From positions 310,001-374,000 of the forward strand of contig JAHHHD010000001.1 of the NCBI GenBank assembly GCA_019359505.1: a DNA stretch of 64,000 nucleotides. Reading direction: 5' to 3'. The notes beneath the pieces were generated by a model. It made no database searches and was not told the DNA's origin. It saw only the letters and a list, made by a program, of their open reading frames with translations. Both the position numbers and the translations under genes were made by a program. Numbering within the stretch: position 1 is the stretch's first letter; each line of letters begins with the position of its first letter. This DNA comes from Drouetiella hepatica Uher 2000/2452. GTDB lineage: Bacteria > Cyanobacteriota > Cyanobacteriia > Elainellales > Elainellaceae. Below, piece after piece: positions 1-10,583 of the stretch.

Positions 1-117
1 TAAAAAGGTAGAGAATTTGAATGAACTGTGACAGGCTGCCGCCATGCCGCTGATCACAATTCTGACAAAATTCTGACAAAATCAAGACTCTGGATTGTGG
101 AACGAGGGCTGAGAGAT

Positions 118-1092
118 ATGGAGATTAAGCAAAGTTTTGTAGATGCGATCGGCAATACGCCCCTAATCCGGCTGAACAGCTTCAGTGAAGAAACCGGGTG
201 CAACATCCTAGGCAAGGCAGAATTTTTGAATCCGGGCGGCTCCGTCAAAGATCGAGCCGCGCTCTACATGATTAAAGACGCTGAAGAACGTGGCTTGCTA
301 AAACCAGGCGGCACGGTAGTAGAAGGCACGGCTGGCAATACAGGCATCGGGCTGGCTCACATCTGCAATGCCAAAGGCTACAAATGCCTCATCATCATTC
401 CCAACACCCAGTCTCAAGAAAAGATTGATCTCTTGCGCACTTTAGGGGCAGAAGTGCGTACAGTTCCGGCAGTCCCCTATAGAGATCCCGATAATTACGT
501 CAGGCTATCTGGGCAAGTGGCGGCAGAAATGGAAAACGCCATCTGGGCAAACCAGTTCGATAATTTGGCAAACCGCCGCGCCCACTATGAAACCACAGGA
601 GCCGAAATCTGGCAGCAGACGGATGGCACGATCGACGCCTGGGTTTCCTCTACGGGCACGGGCGGCACCTATGCCGGGGTGGCAATGCTGCTCAAAGAGA
701 AAAATCCTGACATCCGGTGCGTATTGGCAGATCCGATGGGTAGCGCTCTCTATAGCTACGCCAAAACGGGAGAAATTTCTATGACGGGCAGCTCCATTAC
801 AGAAGGCATTGGCAATAGCCGCGTCACGGCAAACATGGAAGGCGCGCCGATCGACGACGCCTTACAAATAGAAGATCCCGAAGCGCTGCGGGTGGTCTAC
901 CAGCTCTTGCGCAAAGACGGTTTGTTTATGGGCGGCTCGGTAGGCATTAACGTAGCGGCAGCCGTTGCCCTGGCTAAGCAAATGGGGGCAGGACACACGA
1001 TCGTCACGATTTTGTGTGACGGCGGTGCTCGCTATCAATCGCGGCTGTTTAACCCAGAATGGCTGGCTACCAAAGGGCTGATGATTCCCTAA
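118..1092 (+). CDS. cysK: Cysteine synthase A, PLP-dependent
   Basis: This is an O-acetylserine sulfhydrylase-type enzyme of 324 aa that makes cysteine from O-acetylserine and sulfide in the cytoplasm. The start is set at the ATG giving MEIKQSFVDAIGNTPLIRL; the frame is open further upstream, but that part has no family character. The PLP-lysine motif GGSVKDRAAL lies near residues 40-50, the substrate loop TAGNTGIGL near 75-83 and the phosphate-binding STGTGGT near 180. The gene stands alone, followed by about 330 bp before mgtE. A beta-synthase relative such as CysM is possible, but the overall pattern is CysK-like. Confidence 0.88.
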   Translation: MEIKQSFVDAIGNTPLIRLNSFSEETGCNILGKAEFLNPGGSVKDRAALYMIKDAEERGLLKPGGTVVEGTAGNTGIGLAHICNAKGYKCLIIIPNTQSQEKIDLLRTLGAEVRTVPAVPYRDPDNYVRLSGQVAAEMENAIWANQFDNLANRRAHYETTGAEIWQQTDGTIDAWVSSTGTGGTYAGVAMLLKEKNPDIRCVLADPMGSALYSYAKTGEISMTGSSITEGIGNSRVTANMEGAPIDDALQIEDPEALRVVYQLLRKDGLFMGGSVGINVAAAVALAKQMGAGHTIVTILCDGGARYQSRLFNPEWLATKGLMIP

Positions 1093-1425
1093 ACGCCCTA
1101 AAAGCATCTTTGAGTAAATCAAGATTCCTTTGGCGTATGGCGATCGAGCTTTATTTCCATACTCTTTCCATACTCTTTTAGTATGAAAATTCCGTTGAGC
1201 CACTGCCGATCGCGACCTGTGCGGGTTAACATAAGTGTTAGCGATATCTGGCAACGCTCAGGTGTCGATGTTGAATTGATATTTCTCATGGACCATAGTC
1301 CATTACCCCACAGTCCGCTAATCCATCATTATATTCACTCTCTAGCCTGACGAGTTTTGTTTCAGTGAGCTTTGCGCCTCGTTGAACCCTGTCTCTCAGC
1401 GCGAGAGAGACAAGAGGAGGTCGTC

Positions 1426-2772
1426 ATGCTTACTCAGGAAAAACAGTTTTACCTGACAGAATTGGCTGGTCTAAATCAAATGAAGTGGGAGCTAACCAAG
1501 CTTCCAGCCATTGATTTGGGCGATTACATCGTGGAACTGCCACCCGAACAAAGAGCGATCGCCTTTCGTCTGCTGCAAAAAGACAAGGCTACGGATGTTT
1601 TTGAGTATCTGCCACCCGATATTCAGGAAGAGCTGATTAGTTCGCTTCATGCTGCGGATGTGCGGCAGTTGATCGACTCCATGCGCCCAGACGATCGGGC
1701 AGAGCTATTTGACGAGCTGCCCGCTCGGATTGTTCGGCGCTTGCTGCAACAGATTAGCCCCACAGAGCGCGAGGCAACGGCAATTATCTTGGGTTATCCC
1801 GAAGGCACTGCCGGACGGGTAATGACAACCGAATATGTGCAGCTACGCCAAGGGCTAACGGTAGGGGAAGCGTTAGAAAAAATTCGGCAGACCGGACAGG
1901 ATAAGGAAACAATTTACTATGCCTATGTGACGGACGACCAGCGGAAACTCGTGCGAGTAGTTTCTCTGAGGCAGCTTTTGTTCTCCATTCCATCTGCGCT
2001 GATTCGAGACATTGCCAGCGAACGAGTGCTGAAAACCTACACCGAAACACCCCAGGAAGAAGTGGCGCAGTTGATGAAGCGCTATGACTTGATCGCTTTA
2101 CCTGTAGTCGATCGCGAGGATCGGCTGGTGGGCATTGTCACCATTGATGACATCGTAGACATTCTTGAAGAAGAAGCCACTGAGGATATTCAAAAATTGG
2201 CGGGGGTCAGCGGCGGAGACGAAGCTGCATTATCTGCTCCAGGAGTCACTCTCCGCAAGCGGTTACCCTGGCTTGTGGCAAACATGGCGCTGTATATTGG
2301 AGCCGCCAGCGCGATCGCCCCTTTTCAGCAGGTGATTTCCTTAGTTCCGGTTTTGGCGGTCATCATGCCAATTTTGTCGAACGCCAGCGGCACTGTCGGC
2401 ATCCAGGCGCTCTCTGTCACCGTGCGGGGCTTGGGCATCGGCGAAGTGACAGTAGCCGATACATTCAAGATTCTCCGCAAAGAGCTGCTGGCAGGTATGG
2501 GAACTGCGATCGCTTTGGGCTTGGCGCTGGGGCTGCTCTCTCTCATTTGGGCAACCCCATCGGAGCGTTGGGTAGCCCTAATTGCGGGTGGCGTTATGAT
2601 GATCAACGTCGTAGTCGCTGCAAGCCTAGGAACATTGCTCCCTATGGGCTTGAAACGGCTTAGCCTCGATCCAGCGCTAATTAGTGGTCCCTTACTGACG
2701 ACAGCGCTAGACTCAGTGGGGTTTCTAACCTTTCTGAGCCTAATTTCGCTGGCGCTTAAGCTCTTAGGCTAG
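1426..2772 (+). CDS. mgtE: Magnesium transporter MgtE
   Basis: This is a 448-aa MgtE-family Mg2+ channel of the plasma membrane. The order is classic: an N-terminal helical MgtE_N domain (about 30-130), paired CBS domains (about 135-260, including ALPVVDREDRLVGIVTIDD) and five membrane helices (about 285-448). The ATG at 1426 is preferred because AGAGGAGG lies 5 bp upstream; an in-frame TTG at 1372 has no such site. In the family the N and CBS domains sense cytosolic Mg2+ and gate the pore. No Mg2+ riboswitch was recognised in the 333-bp upstream gap, which shows only a weak TGGAC/GTCCA hairpin near 1289-1302. Confidence 0.93.
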   Translation: MLTQEKQFYLTELAGLNQMKWELTKLPAIDLGDYIVELPPEQRAIAFRLLQKDKATDVFEYLPPDIQEELISSLHAADVRQLIDSMRPDDRAELFDELPARIVRRLLQQISPTEREATAIILGYPEGTAGRVMTTEYVQLRQGLTVGEALEKIRQTGQDKETIYYAYVTDDQRKLVRVVSLRQLLFSIPSALIRDIASERVLKTYTETPQEEVAQLMKRYDLIALPVVDREDRLVGIVTIDDIVDILEEEATEDIQKLAGVSGGDEAALSAPGVTLRKRLPWLVANMALYIGAASAIAPFQQVISLVPVLAVIMPILSNASGTVGIQALSVTVRGLGIGEVTVADTFKILRKELLAGMGTAIALGLALGLLSLIWATPSERWVALIAGGVMMINVVVAASLGTLLPMGLKRLSLDPALISGPLLTTALDSVGFLTFLSLISLALKLLG

Positions 2773-2797
2773 TCTCATAGGCTAACCCAAAGCCGCA

Positions 2798-4093
2798 TTA
2801 TTTCTCGCTGGGCTTAAGCGTCACGACACTGTAGGCATCTGGCGAGAGATACTGCTGGGCGGCAGCTTGTAGATCAGCCGTGCTGAGGGACTGAATATGC
2901 AAGGGATAGTCGATCGCCGGGGCTAAATCGCCAATTACAGCCTGGTAATAGCCGTAGAGTCCAGCCCGATCGCTAGGCGTTTCGTTCCCAAAAACATAGC
3001 GGTTTGCCACCAGAGTCCGAACACGCTCAAGCTCATCTTCAGAAACTAGCTCGGTTTGAAGACTGCCAACATGCTGAGCGATCGCCGCTTCCACAATCGC
3101 CAGATTTTCGCTAGGCAACTGAGCTGAGATATAAAACACGCCCTGCTGGGTGTAAGTCATGTTGCTCACTGAAATTGAAGACACGAGACCCCGATCTTCC
3201 CGCAGATCGCGCACCATCCGAGCCGTGCGTCCTCGCCCCAAAACAGAGGACAGGACATCCAGCGCGTAGGTCTGCTGAAGTTCTGCCATGCCTGGAACTC
3301 GCCACATCATAACTAACCGAGCCTGCTGAAGGCTATCGTCAATGTACTCATAGCGAGTGATTTGGGTGAAAGGCGCTTCTGGAGAAGCGTCCGGCAGTTT
3401 TGCAGGTGCCACAGCGCGAGAGCCACAGGATTGAGCTGCCTCAAATCCTTCCGCAACAATTGCAATTAGGCGCTCAACGGGTAGATTACCCACAACCGCA
3501 GCCGTCACAGACTGTGGACGATACCAGGTGCTATGAAAATCCCGCATTTGCTGAGGTTGCAGATTTTCAATCACCGCAGCAGGTCCCAAAACAGGACGAC
3601 GATAGGCAAGGCGATCGAAAGCGGCTTCCATAGAGCGATAGAACGTGCGTCGGCGAGGATTATCCTCCGATCGCCGAATCTCCTCTAGCACCACAGACCG
3701 CTCTCGCTCAAAGGCTACATCTGGAATAGCGGCATTCAGCACCACTTCAATTTGGTGGGGGGCAAGCGCCGCAAAATCTTGAGGAGCTGTCGTGATGTAG
3801 TAATGGGTATAGTCCTGGCTAGTAGCGGCATTAGTAACAGCGCCGCGCTGCTCAATTTTCTGCTCAAACTCACCACTTTGCAGCCGTGCCGTGCCCTTAA
3901 AAATCATATGCTCTAAGAAGTGAGCCATGCCGTTGATCTCGTCGGTTTCAACGGCTGAACCTACGCCAAGCCAAAGGCTGAGATTGACGGCTTCGACGGG
4001 CATTTGTTCGGCAACAATGGTCAGTCCGTTGGGCAAGCGATGCAGCGTTGGCGCATTGAGGCGAGAAGGAGACTCGATTAAGGTAAAGGTCAT
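2798..4093 (-). CDS. M16 (pitrilysin-family) zinc peptidase
   Basis: This 431-aa protein is of the processing-peptidase/PqqF type. The inverted zinc motif HFLEH lies at about residues 59-63, with the downstream glutamate region typical of the family, so the copy should be catalytically active. A C-terminal M16 inactive-like domain follows (about 190-380). No signal peptide is evident. Many cyanobacteria carry two adjacent M16 genes; only one is present here. It is convergent with mgtE, with a 25-bp gap. The substrate is unknown. Confidence 0.9.
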   Translation of the reverse strand: MTFTLIESPSRLNAPTLHRLPNGLTIVAEQMPVEAVNLSLWLGVGSAVETDEINGMAHFLEHMIFKGTARLQSGEFEQKIEQRGAVTNAATSQDYTHYYITTAPQDFAALAPHQIEVVLNAAIPDVAFERERSVVLEEIRRSEDNPRRRTFYRSMEAAFDRLAYRRPVLGPAAVIENLQPQQMRDFHSTWYRPQSVTAAVVGNLPVERLIAIVAEGFEAAQSCGSRAVAPAKLPDASPEAPFTQITRYEYIDDSLQQARLVMMWRVPGMAELQQTYALDVLSSVLGRGRTARMVRDLREDRGLVSSISVSNMTYTQQGVFYISAQLPSENLAIVEAAIAQHVGSLQTELVSEDELERVRTLVANRYVFGNETPSDRAGLYGYYQAVIGDLAPAIDYPLHIQSLSTADLQAAAQQYLSPDAYSVVTLKPSEK

Positions 4094-4203
4094 GAAGTTA
4101 TAAGTTGACCGAAACTTTCTTCACCTATCTTAATCGTTCTGCTCCAGGTTTTGCTCAATGCTCATAGGGGACTAGGCATTTCGGCTGTCATGCGTGAAGG
4201 CTT

Positions 4204-4725
4204 CTAGCTAGAAGTTTCTGGAGCCTGCGCTAAGGCTGAGCCATACTGCTCAAGAATTTCCTTCGCTTTAGTCAAATCTTCTGGCTGCGAAGCCGTGATA
4301 GAAACCAAAAATATCGGAGCGAGTGCTGAGGTTTCGGCTCCTGCCTGATTCTTCACAACATTTACGCCACTCATGGCTGCAATGAGACTCATGCCGATCG
4401 CCCCCACTAGGCTTCCAGCTAAGACGATGCCGATCGTGTCGTTTACGGGGTTCGTGCTCCCTGCAACCAAAAAGACTTTTGCATAGCTAAAGATTAAGCC
4501 TACAAGTCCTCCAGCGATCGTTCCAACGATCGCACCTTTGCCGCCGCTTTCCTGAGCTTCCGTTTCAGACACAGGTGGCGTTTGAGAGGTAAGCGTCATA
4601 TTTTCCTGTGGAAACCCAGCCTCTTGTAGAGCGCCAAGGGCACCTTCTGCTGTTTGCTGCTCCGAAAAAGTAGCCACAAGACTCTGATGGGGTTCTAGGG
4701 AATTAGGTTCTAGGGCGTAGGTCAT
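4204..4725 (-). CDS. Glycine-zipper membrane protein, general-stress-like
   Basis: This is a 173-aa conserved protein of unknown function. Residues about 15-50 form a soluble domain of the kind seen in bacterial general-stress proteins (LVATFSEQQTAEGALGALQ). It is followed by glycine-rich membrane segments (GGKGAIVGTIAGGLVGLIF and a second helix near 95-115) and a short C-terminal domain. The alternating small residues suggest a glycine-zipper helix pair. The gene is separated from the M16 peptidase by about 110 bp and may be monocistronic. Assignment rests on composition and architecture, not on a known activity. Confidence 0.7.
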   Translation of the reverse strand: MTYALEPNSLEPHQSLVATFSEQQTAEGALGALQEAGFPQENMTLTSQTPPVSETEAQESGGKGAIVGTIAGGLVGLIFSYAKVFLVAGSTNPVNDTIGIVLAGSLVGAIGMSLIAAMSGVNVVKNQAGAETSALAPIFLVSITASQPEDLTKAKEILEQYGSALAQAPETSS

Positions 4726-4983
4726 GATTTGGCACTCAAAGCTTCTATTTTCACAAACTAGCTCCGATCGCTTGACTTAGCTTCCCTCTCTAGGAATACC
4801 GAGCGAACTATGGCGATCGCTGCTTTGCCCAAGAGATTTGCTCAGGAGATTTGCTCAGGACAAGAAAGGTCGGGTAGAGCGATCGCCCCCTCCATAAATT
4901 TTCTGTAAATTTCCGAAAACTCACTCAAATTTTCGTCGGATATGTTGTTCTGACGACTGGAAGACTTGGAGATATAGCTGTTT

Positions 4984-5059
4984 GCTTAGGACATTTTGGG
5001 TGGGACGCTTCGCGCCCCACCCAAAATCTTCCCATTCTAACCGCCTTGGCGGTTGCCAT
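4984..5059. repeat. Palindromic element with GCGC loop and AACCGCC trailer
   Basis: A 12-bp inverted repeat (4993-5004 with 5016-5027, ATTTTGGGTGGG type) encloses a loop containing CGCTTCGCGC. The element starts TTGCTTAGGACA and ends with a second small hairpin AACCGCCTTGGCGGTT (5039-5054) followed by TGCCATA. The same head and trailer occur near 13298, 17548 and 29265-29466 around different arm sequences. The element sits 55 bp upstream of the SLBB gene start. Confidence 0.8.
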
Positions 5060-5114
5060 AGTCAGCGTGTCTGCCTCATCCCTAAGTTGCTCGACGGAGA
5101 TTATACTTTTGCCC

Positions 5115-6587
5115 ATGCCACGCATCGCAGATTGGTTTATTCCCCCGGCTTCCTTGGTTGGGCTAACGCTTCTTGCTTCCGTAGCAGCGTCCCCTGTTTC
5201 AGGTCAGACTTTGCCTAGTCAGACTTTGCTTAGTCAGTCGCCGAGCCAACCGCTTCCCAACCCGCCGCGCTCAGCAGCTTATGTGCAGCCAGAAACGCCT
5301 TACACCCTGGGAGCAGGCGATCAGATTAGCGTCACGATCTTTCAGGTTGAGCAGTACAGTCTTGCATCCACTGACGTGTTGATTGATGGGACGCTCAATC
5401 TCCCGTTAGTTGGCAAGATTCCGGTTGCTGGCTTGACGCTTGATCAGGCAACTGCGGCACTTTCCGCAGCCTACGCCCAATTTCTGCGCCGACCGATCGT
5501 CACCCTAAGCCTCTTGACCCGTCGCCCCATACAAATTGGCATTGCTGGAGAAGTGGGCAATCCCGGCTCGTACACCATCAAGCAAGAAGCAACAGAATTT
5601 CCCACATTGACAGGACTGTTGAAAACCGCAGGAGGACCTACCGGAATTGCTGACGTGCGTCGTATTCAGGTGCGTCGCCCTCAGCAGTCGGGTCTTGAGC
5701 AGGTGATTAATGTGGATCTTTGGGAGTTTATCCAGACAGGCGATCTGCGCTATGACATGACCCTGCGAGATGGAGATAGGGTCTATATTCCAGCCACTAA
5801 CGTTAATCTGGCAGAAGCCCCGATCGTCGCAGCCTCTAGTTTTGCAGGTCAATCTGACAAGCCTATTAATATTGCGATCGTGGGCGAAGTTTTTCGACCG
5901 GGCACCTATGCAGTAGATGGGCAAACGGCTCGAACAGCGCAAGCTGGAACAACGGGAGAAACCAACGATACAGGCAGTAGTTTACCCACCGTCACCAGAG
6001 CGCTGCAAGTAGCGGGTGGCATCAAGCCCTTAGCAGATATCCGCCGGGTGCAGGTGCGGCGACTCACCCGTGCTGGAACTGAGCAAACCTTTGAGGTCAA
6101 TCTCTGGAACCTTTTGCAGAATGGCGATTTGCGGCAAGATGCCATTTTGCAAGAGGGCGATACGATCATGATTCCCACGGCAGCGCAGCCCTCAGCAGCG
6201 GAAGCTAATGCCATTGCCAGCGCTAGCTTCTCTCCCGATCAAATTCGGGTGAAGGTCGTTGGCGAAGTGAATGCGCCTGGGGAAGTGCAAATACCGCCCA
6301 ATACGCCCCTCAATCAGGCAATTTTGGCGGCAGGCGGCTTTAATAGACGGGCGCGTTCAGGTTCAGTAGAGCTGTTGCGTCTGAATCCGGATGGAACCGT
6401 GTCTCAGCAGAGAATTGATATTGATTTTTCTCAGGGTATTAACGATGCAGCTAATCCGGCTTTGCGAAACAACGACGTAGTGGTTGTGCGTCGCAATGGG
6501 TTGGCGACTGTCACCGATGCGGTAGGAGATGTCTTGAGTCCGTTCAATGGCGTACTCTCAATCTTTAATATCTTCAGGCAATTTTAA
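5115..6587 (+). CDS. Polysaccharide export protein with SLBB domains (Wza-like)
   Basis: This is a 490-aa periplasmic/outer-membrane export protein. The start is the ATG giving MPRIADWFIPPASLVGLTLL, which provides a signal peptide. After a short Pro/Gln/Ser linker comes a poly-export domain (about 65-150, YTLGAGDQISVTIFQVEQYS), then three SLBB-type domains (about 150-250, 270-375 and 395-470). Repeated IQVRRP/VQVRRL segments are visible. By family it forms or feeds the outer-membrane channel for exopolysaccharide. No glycosyltransferase or Wzc gene lies nearby, so the partner genes must be elsewhere. The 390 bp upstream holds HIP1 octamers and a palindromic element. Confidence 0.88.
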   Translation: MPRIADWFIPPASLVGLTLLASVAASPVSGQTLPSQTLLSQSPSQPLPNPPRSAAYVQPETPYTLGAGDQISVTIFQVEQYSLASTDVLIDGTLNLPLVGKIPVAGLTLDQATAALSAAYAQFLRRPIVTLSLLTRRPIQIGIAGEVGNPGSYTIKQEATEFPTLTGLLKTAGGPTGIADVRRIQVRRPQQSGLEQVINVDLWEFIQTGDLRYDMTLRDGDRVYIPATNVNLAEAPIVAASSFAGQSDKPINIAIVGEVFRPGTYAVDGQTARTAQAGTTGETNDTGSSLPTVTRALQVAGGIKPLADIRRVQVRRLTRAGTEQTFEVNLWNLLQNGDLRQDAILQEGDTIMIPTAAQPSAAEANAIASASFSPDQIRVKVVGEVNAPGEVQIPPNTPLNQAILAAGGFNRRARSGSVELLRLNPDGTVSQQRIDIDFSQGINDAANPALRNNDVVVVRRNGLATVTDAVGDVLSPFNGVLSIFNIFRQF

Positions 6588-6623
6588 AGAGATTTTGTTG
6601 TAGCCATATTCAATTTCTTTAGC

Positions 6624-6735
6624 AGGACTTACGCAGATTGAAGCGAAATCCGCCCCCCAACCCCCAATTCTGGGGGAGCCGGAGTTCAAAGTCCCCTAGA
6701 ATTGCGAGATTTGGGGAGCAGATGCGTAAGTCCTA
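6624..6735. repeat. Small element with AGGACTTACGCA terminal inverted repeats
   Basis: AGGACTTACGCA (6624-6635) and its reverse complement at 6723-6735 bound 112 bp. The interior (about 6651-6720) is a C-rich then G-rich imperfect palindrome. It closely resembles the reverse complement of the palindrome at 47892-47963 that borders the DUF559 gene. The same termini enclose a different palindrome at 60676-60766. The structure resembles a miniature inverted-repeat element; no transposase is present. Confidence 0.7.
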
Positions 6736-6739
6736 TTTA

Positions 6740-6782
6740 GAACATCTTGGGTGGCGCGCTCCGCGCGCCACCCAAGATGTTC
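6740..6782. repeat. 20-bp perfect hairpin, TCC loop
   Basis: Arms at 6740-6759 and 6763-6782 pair perfectly and include GGTGGCGCGC, with a 3-nt TCC loop. The copy is followed by CCGTCCTAACC, the start of the trailer found on the other members of the family. It lies between the convergent SLBB and histidine kinase genes and could also act as a bidirectional transcription block, although there is no T-tract. Confidence 0.75.
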
Positions 6783-6822
6783 CCGTCCTAACCTAGGTGA
6801 ATACAGCTATATATGGGGACTG

Positions 6823-9800
6823 CTAAGACTGGATGTACTCCTGAGAATAGCAGCGCTGTTTCTCTGTAAGTAGGGCACTCTGCACCAGTTGATACTCTGT
6901 TTCTATTTGAATCACTTGCTCGGTTTTATTGGTAAGAACTTTATCGGTCAGAACTTTATCGGTGAGAGTTGCCTCATGCAGTTCTTCGTCCAACCGCTTG
7001 CAGAGATCAGCCAGTCGGGGGGCACCCAGCGTCGCGCTGCTTGCCTTGAGCGAGTGAGCCACACGACGCAACAGCTTGGCATTGGCTTGGGCGATCGCCT
7101 CGTGCATGGTAGAGAGCAGTTTGGGCGTTTCTTCCAGATAACAGTCAATAATGTCGATCCAATCTTCTGGGCGATCGGCTCCTGCCATTTCACGGATTTC
7201 TCGTAGCGCTTCTGAGGAGAGGAGTGCAGGAGATGGCGGGGAACTCAGCATAGGAACGGATACAACCACAGATTTTTTAATTCCAGTAGAGAGATTCATG
7301 TTTCTTGAGTGACCGTTCAACCTTTGACTCAATCCTTGGCTCAGAGGGTGGCATTTCTCTAGAGCTTGGGCTAGCTCATTAAATCGAATGGGTTTGGCAA
7401 TGTAGTCATCCATGCCTGCCTCCAGGCAGAGCTGGCGATCGCCCACCATAGCATTTGCCGTCATGGCAATGATTCGCGGACGAATTTGTCGCTCTCGACA
7501 AATCTGGCGCGTAGCGGTGAGTCCATCCATTTCAGGCATTTGTACATCCATCAGCACTACGTCATAAGACTGGCGTTGCAGAGCTGCCAAAACTTCCAGT
7601 CCATTCCCCACAATGTCGGCACGGTAGCCCAAGCGCTGCAAAATCAGCATCGCCATTTTTTGATTCACCGGATGATCCTCTGCCAGCAAGATCCGCAGCG
7701 GATGCCGCGAACCGAGGGGAATCAATCGAACGGCGGCATCTATGCGTTGCGTTAAGGAAATCTGACCCTTCAAAGCCTGAACCAGCACTTGAGGAATCTG
7801 GGTATGTTTCAGGGGCTTACTCAGATAGGCGGAGATTGGAATGTCTTGGATACCAATGCTAGATTCGGATTTGCCGATCGAGGTAAGCAGAACGATCGGG
7901 ATCTCCTGGCAATGGAGCGTCTGACGGATCTGCGTTGCTAGGGTTAGACCATTGTTATTGAGCATCTGCACATCCAGAAGCATCAGATCAAACGATTCTT
8001 TTCGAAGCAGTTCTAGCGCCTTTGTTCCAGATGCGACTTGGGGCAGCATTCCCCAAAATTGGGCTTGCAGCATCAGCACCTTGCGATGAGTCGGGTTGTC
8101 TTCTACGATTAGCAATCGCTTGTTTTGCAGTAGCTCTTTCCAGGCAGGCAAGACCGGATCGGCGATCGGCGAAGCAGCAGAAACCACGATCGAAAAATAG
8201 AAAGTCGACCCTTTGTTGATCTCGCTGTCTACCCAGATGCGTCCGCCCATCAACTCCGTCAGGCGCTGGCTAATGACCAGACCCAAACCCGTACCGCCGT
8301 AGTTGCGGGTGATGGAGGAATCGACTTGGGTAAAGGGACGAAAGAGGCGATCGAGCCGTGCGGGTGAAATGCCAATGCCCGTATCTTTAACAGCAAAGCG
8401 GAGCGCATAGGTTGGCAGTTTGGGTAGATTAGGCGACTCTTCGTCTGGTTGACTGCTCCCTTCCTCTAATGCCCGGACGGTCACAAAAATAGTCACCTCG
8501 CCTCTAGGCGTAAATTTAACGGCGTTGCTTAGCAGGTTAACCAGAATTTGTCTAAGGCGAGTAATATCGCCAACGTAGAGGTCAGGAATTTTGGGATCAA
8601 CCAGATAAGCCAGGTCTAGCCCTTTTTCTGTGGCTTTAGAGACAACCAAGTCGAGGGATTCTTCAATGCAGGTGCGGAGACTGAAGGGATGCCGTTCTAG
8701 CTCTAGCTTGCCCGACTCAATTTTGGAGAAGTCTAGAATGTCGTTGATGATGGTGAGTAAGGCATCGCCGCTGGTGCGGATGGTTTCAACAAAGCTGGTT
8801 TGCTCTGGATCAAGCGGGGTATCTAGCAGCAATCCCGTCATGCCGATCACGGCATTCATGGGGGTGCGAATTTCATGACTCATCATCGCCAGAAATTCGC
8901 TCTTGGCGCGATTGGCTTCTTCGGCAGTGCGCCGCTCTTTTTCTAAAATAAAGTTCTGCGTGGTCAGCTGTTCTCGCTGCTGAATTTCTTGATCGAGCAA
9001 GCGAGCCTGAGCTAAGGCAATGCCCACCTGGTCAGCAACGGCTTCTAGCAGCTCAATTTCATCTTCTGTCCACTGCCGAAAGCGATCGCACTGGTGCAAC
9101 CCCAAAACGCCGTTGGGCTGATGCTGGTAGGAGGTGCGAATTGCGAGCATCGACTTTAGCCCCAGCTGATGACAGATAGACTTAATGGGTACTAACAGCG
9201 GCTCAGCGTAGACGTTTGCTGAGGCAATGGCTCGGTCTTGCGCCAGAACGGCAGTGACATGGGGATTGTTGGCGATTGGCAATTCCCAATCCAGCAAAGA
9301 ACAATAGCCCGGTTGCAGGTACTCGGCAACGCAAGGAATCTGAGGGAAAGCGGCATCCGGCTTGACATACCCCAGACTAGAAGCAAACACCTCTGTTTCA
9401 CCGACGATATAGGTGTGCAGCAGGCAGCGATCGACCCCAAAGGCTCGACCCAACTGCGTCACGGTTGTCTGAAAAACCTTTTGAGAGTCGAGGCTTTGCC
9501 GAATCTCTTGGGTAATTTGCTTCAGCAGCAAGCCACGCTGCACCTGCTGCTGCAAGATTGCTTGAGAATGCTCTAGCTCTGAGGTTTGCTGAATGAGAGC
9601 GGCTTCTGCTTGCTGCCGTTTGATGAATTGCCCAATTTGGCTACCGATCGCCTGCATCATCTCAATCAGCGCTGCATCAGTCGGCTGCTGCTGACCCCAA
9701 AAAGTCATTACGCCTAACGCTTCAGTGGTCGAGAGGGGAAAGGCGATCGAGGCTTGAGGTTCCGGAAGGTCAAAGCCTGGAGCCGGAGATGCTAAATGGG

Positions 9801-10356
9801 GCGCTTTGTACCAAGCCTGGACGCAGTGAGAGGGTTCTAGCAGCCATTCGCCCCGGTAGCAGTTCAACGACTCACACAGGAGGGGCAAGATCTGCTGCAT
9901 TGCCGTCTCTGTGTTCACGGCCTCTGAGAGGATTTGGGCGATCGCATGTTCGACCCGCATCCGCTCCTCTACAGAACTGCAACAAGTCTGTGGAGAAGCG
10001 ATCTCTCTGAGGGAAACTTGTGTCACATCCTCTAGCAAAATCAAGATTGCAGCATCGGCATCTGTTTGATTTAGGTCTGCCTCATCTGGGTCTGCCAGGA
10101 CAGAGAGATTTAAGTGAAGCACCTCCCCATTGCTCAGAGTGCGAACTGCCTTTCTCTCTACACTGCTCTGACCGTGAAGATATTGCGATACGCCCAACAA
10201 TTCTGGAAACGCTAGGCGACAATCTGTATCCCGAATCAAGGGAGCGATCGCCAAACGCGCAGCATTCTCAGAAAAGTCCATTACTGTCCAATCCTGCTTC
10301 ACAATCAGGTACTCCGTTTGACGCAGGGTAAGGAAAGTTTTTAGCAGCGAGTTCAT
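6823..10356 (-). CDS. Hybrid histidine kinase: GAF-GAF-HisKA-HATPase-REC-REC-Hpt
   Basis: This 1177-aa phosphorelay kinase has no clear membrane helix. In order: a degenerate N-terminal PAS-like segment (1-115), a GAF-like region (about 130-250), a second GAF (about 285-455), HisKA with [15 protein letters not shown] (about 490-505) and HATPase_c with DTGIGIS and GGTGLGL (about 600-720). Then come REC1 (about 745-865, RLLIVEDN and LMLLDVQM), REC2 (about 895-1015, ILLAEDH and [12 protein letters not shown]) and a C-terminal Hpt with HSLKASS (about 1120). All phosphoacceptors (His, Asp, Asp, His) look intact. The GAF domains lack an obvious bilin-binding motif. The ligand and output partner are unknown; no response regulator is adjacent. 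Confidence 0.92.
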   Translation of the reverse strand: MNSLLKTFLTLRQTEYLIVKQDWTVMDFSENAARLAIAPLIRDTDCRLAFPELLGVSQYLHGQSSVERKAVRTLSNGEVLHLNLSVLADPDEADLNQTDADAAILILLEDVTQVSLREIASPQTCCSSVEERMRVEHAIAQILSEAVNTETAMQQILPLLCESLNCYRGEWLLEPSHCVQAWYKAPHLASPAPGFDLPEPQASIAFPLSTTEALGVMTFWGQQQPTDAALIEMMQAIGSQIGQFIKRQQAEAALIQQTSELEHSQAILQQQVQRGLLLKQITQEIRQSLDSQKVFQTTVTQLGRAFGVDRCLLHTYIVGETEVFASSLGYVKPDAAFPQIPCVAEYLQPGYCSLLDWELPIANNPHVTAVLAQDRAIASANVYAEPLLVPIKSICHQLGLKSMLAIRTSYQHQPNGVLGLHQCDRFRQWTEDEIELLEAVADQVGIALAQARLLDQEIQQREQLTTQNFILEKERRTAEEANRAKSEFLAMMSHEIRTPMNAVIGMTGLLLDTPLDPEQTSFVETIRTSGDALLTIINDILDFSKIESGKLELERHPFSLRTCIEESLDLVVSKATEKGLDLAYLVDPKIPDLYVGDITRLRQILVNLLSNAVKFTPRGEVTIFVTVRALEEGSSQPDEESPNLPKLPTYALRFAVKDTGIGISPARLDRLFRPFTQVDSSITRNYGGTGLGLVISQRLTELMGGRIWVDSEINKGSTFYFSIVVSAASPIADPVLPAWKELLQNKRLLIVEDNPTHRKVLMLQAQFWGMLPQVASGTKALELLRKESFDLMLLDVQMLNNNGLTLATQIRQTLHCQEIPIVLLTSIGKSESSIGIQDIPISAYLSKPLKHTQIPQVLVQALKGQISLTQRIDAAVRLIPLGSRHPLRILLAEDHPVNQKMAMLILQRLGYRADIVGNGLEVLAALQRQSYDVVLMDVQMPEMDGLTATRQICRERQIRPRIIAMTANAMVGDRQLCLEAGMDDYIAKPIRFNELAQALEKCHPLSQGLSQRLNGHSRNMNLSTGIKKSVVVSVPMLSSPPSPALLSSEALREIREMAGADRPEDWIDIIDCYLEETPKLLSTMHEAIAQANAKLLRRVAHSLKASSATLGAPRLADLCKRLDEELHEATLTDKVLTDKVLTNKTEQVIQIETEYQLVQSALLTEKQRCYSQEYIQS

Positions 10357-10416
10357 GGAGGTTGATGAGCCTAGAGAGGTACGCAGATCATCTTAGAAAC
10401 AGGCATTGCTTAATCT

Positions 10417-10466
10417 AGGCATAAATTTTTTTGAAAAGGCGCTCCCTTTCAAAAAAATTTATGCCT
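10417..10466. repeat. Palindromic element, AGGCATAAATTTTTTTGAAA arms
   Basis: The left arm 10417-10439 and right arm 10445-10466 pair over 22 bp with one bulged A, enclosing a CGCTC loop. The architecture is outer mixed bases, a T-run, purines, then a GC loop. This matches the copies near 29475, 34874 and 53736, although the arm bases differ. Confidence 0.75.
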
Positions 10467-10583
10467 GAAATCAGCGGCGCCAAAAAGCAGACCAGCACGA
10501 GAATAGAATTAGCAAACGTCTTTTCAATAATTACCGTTTTGACAGTTGCGTCTCCAGCTATAGCGCTACGCGCTTGGATTCAA

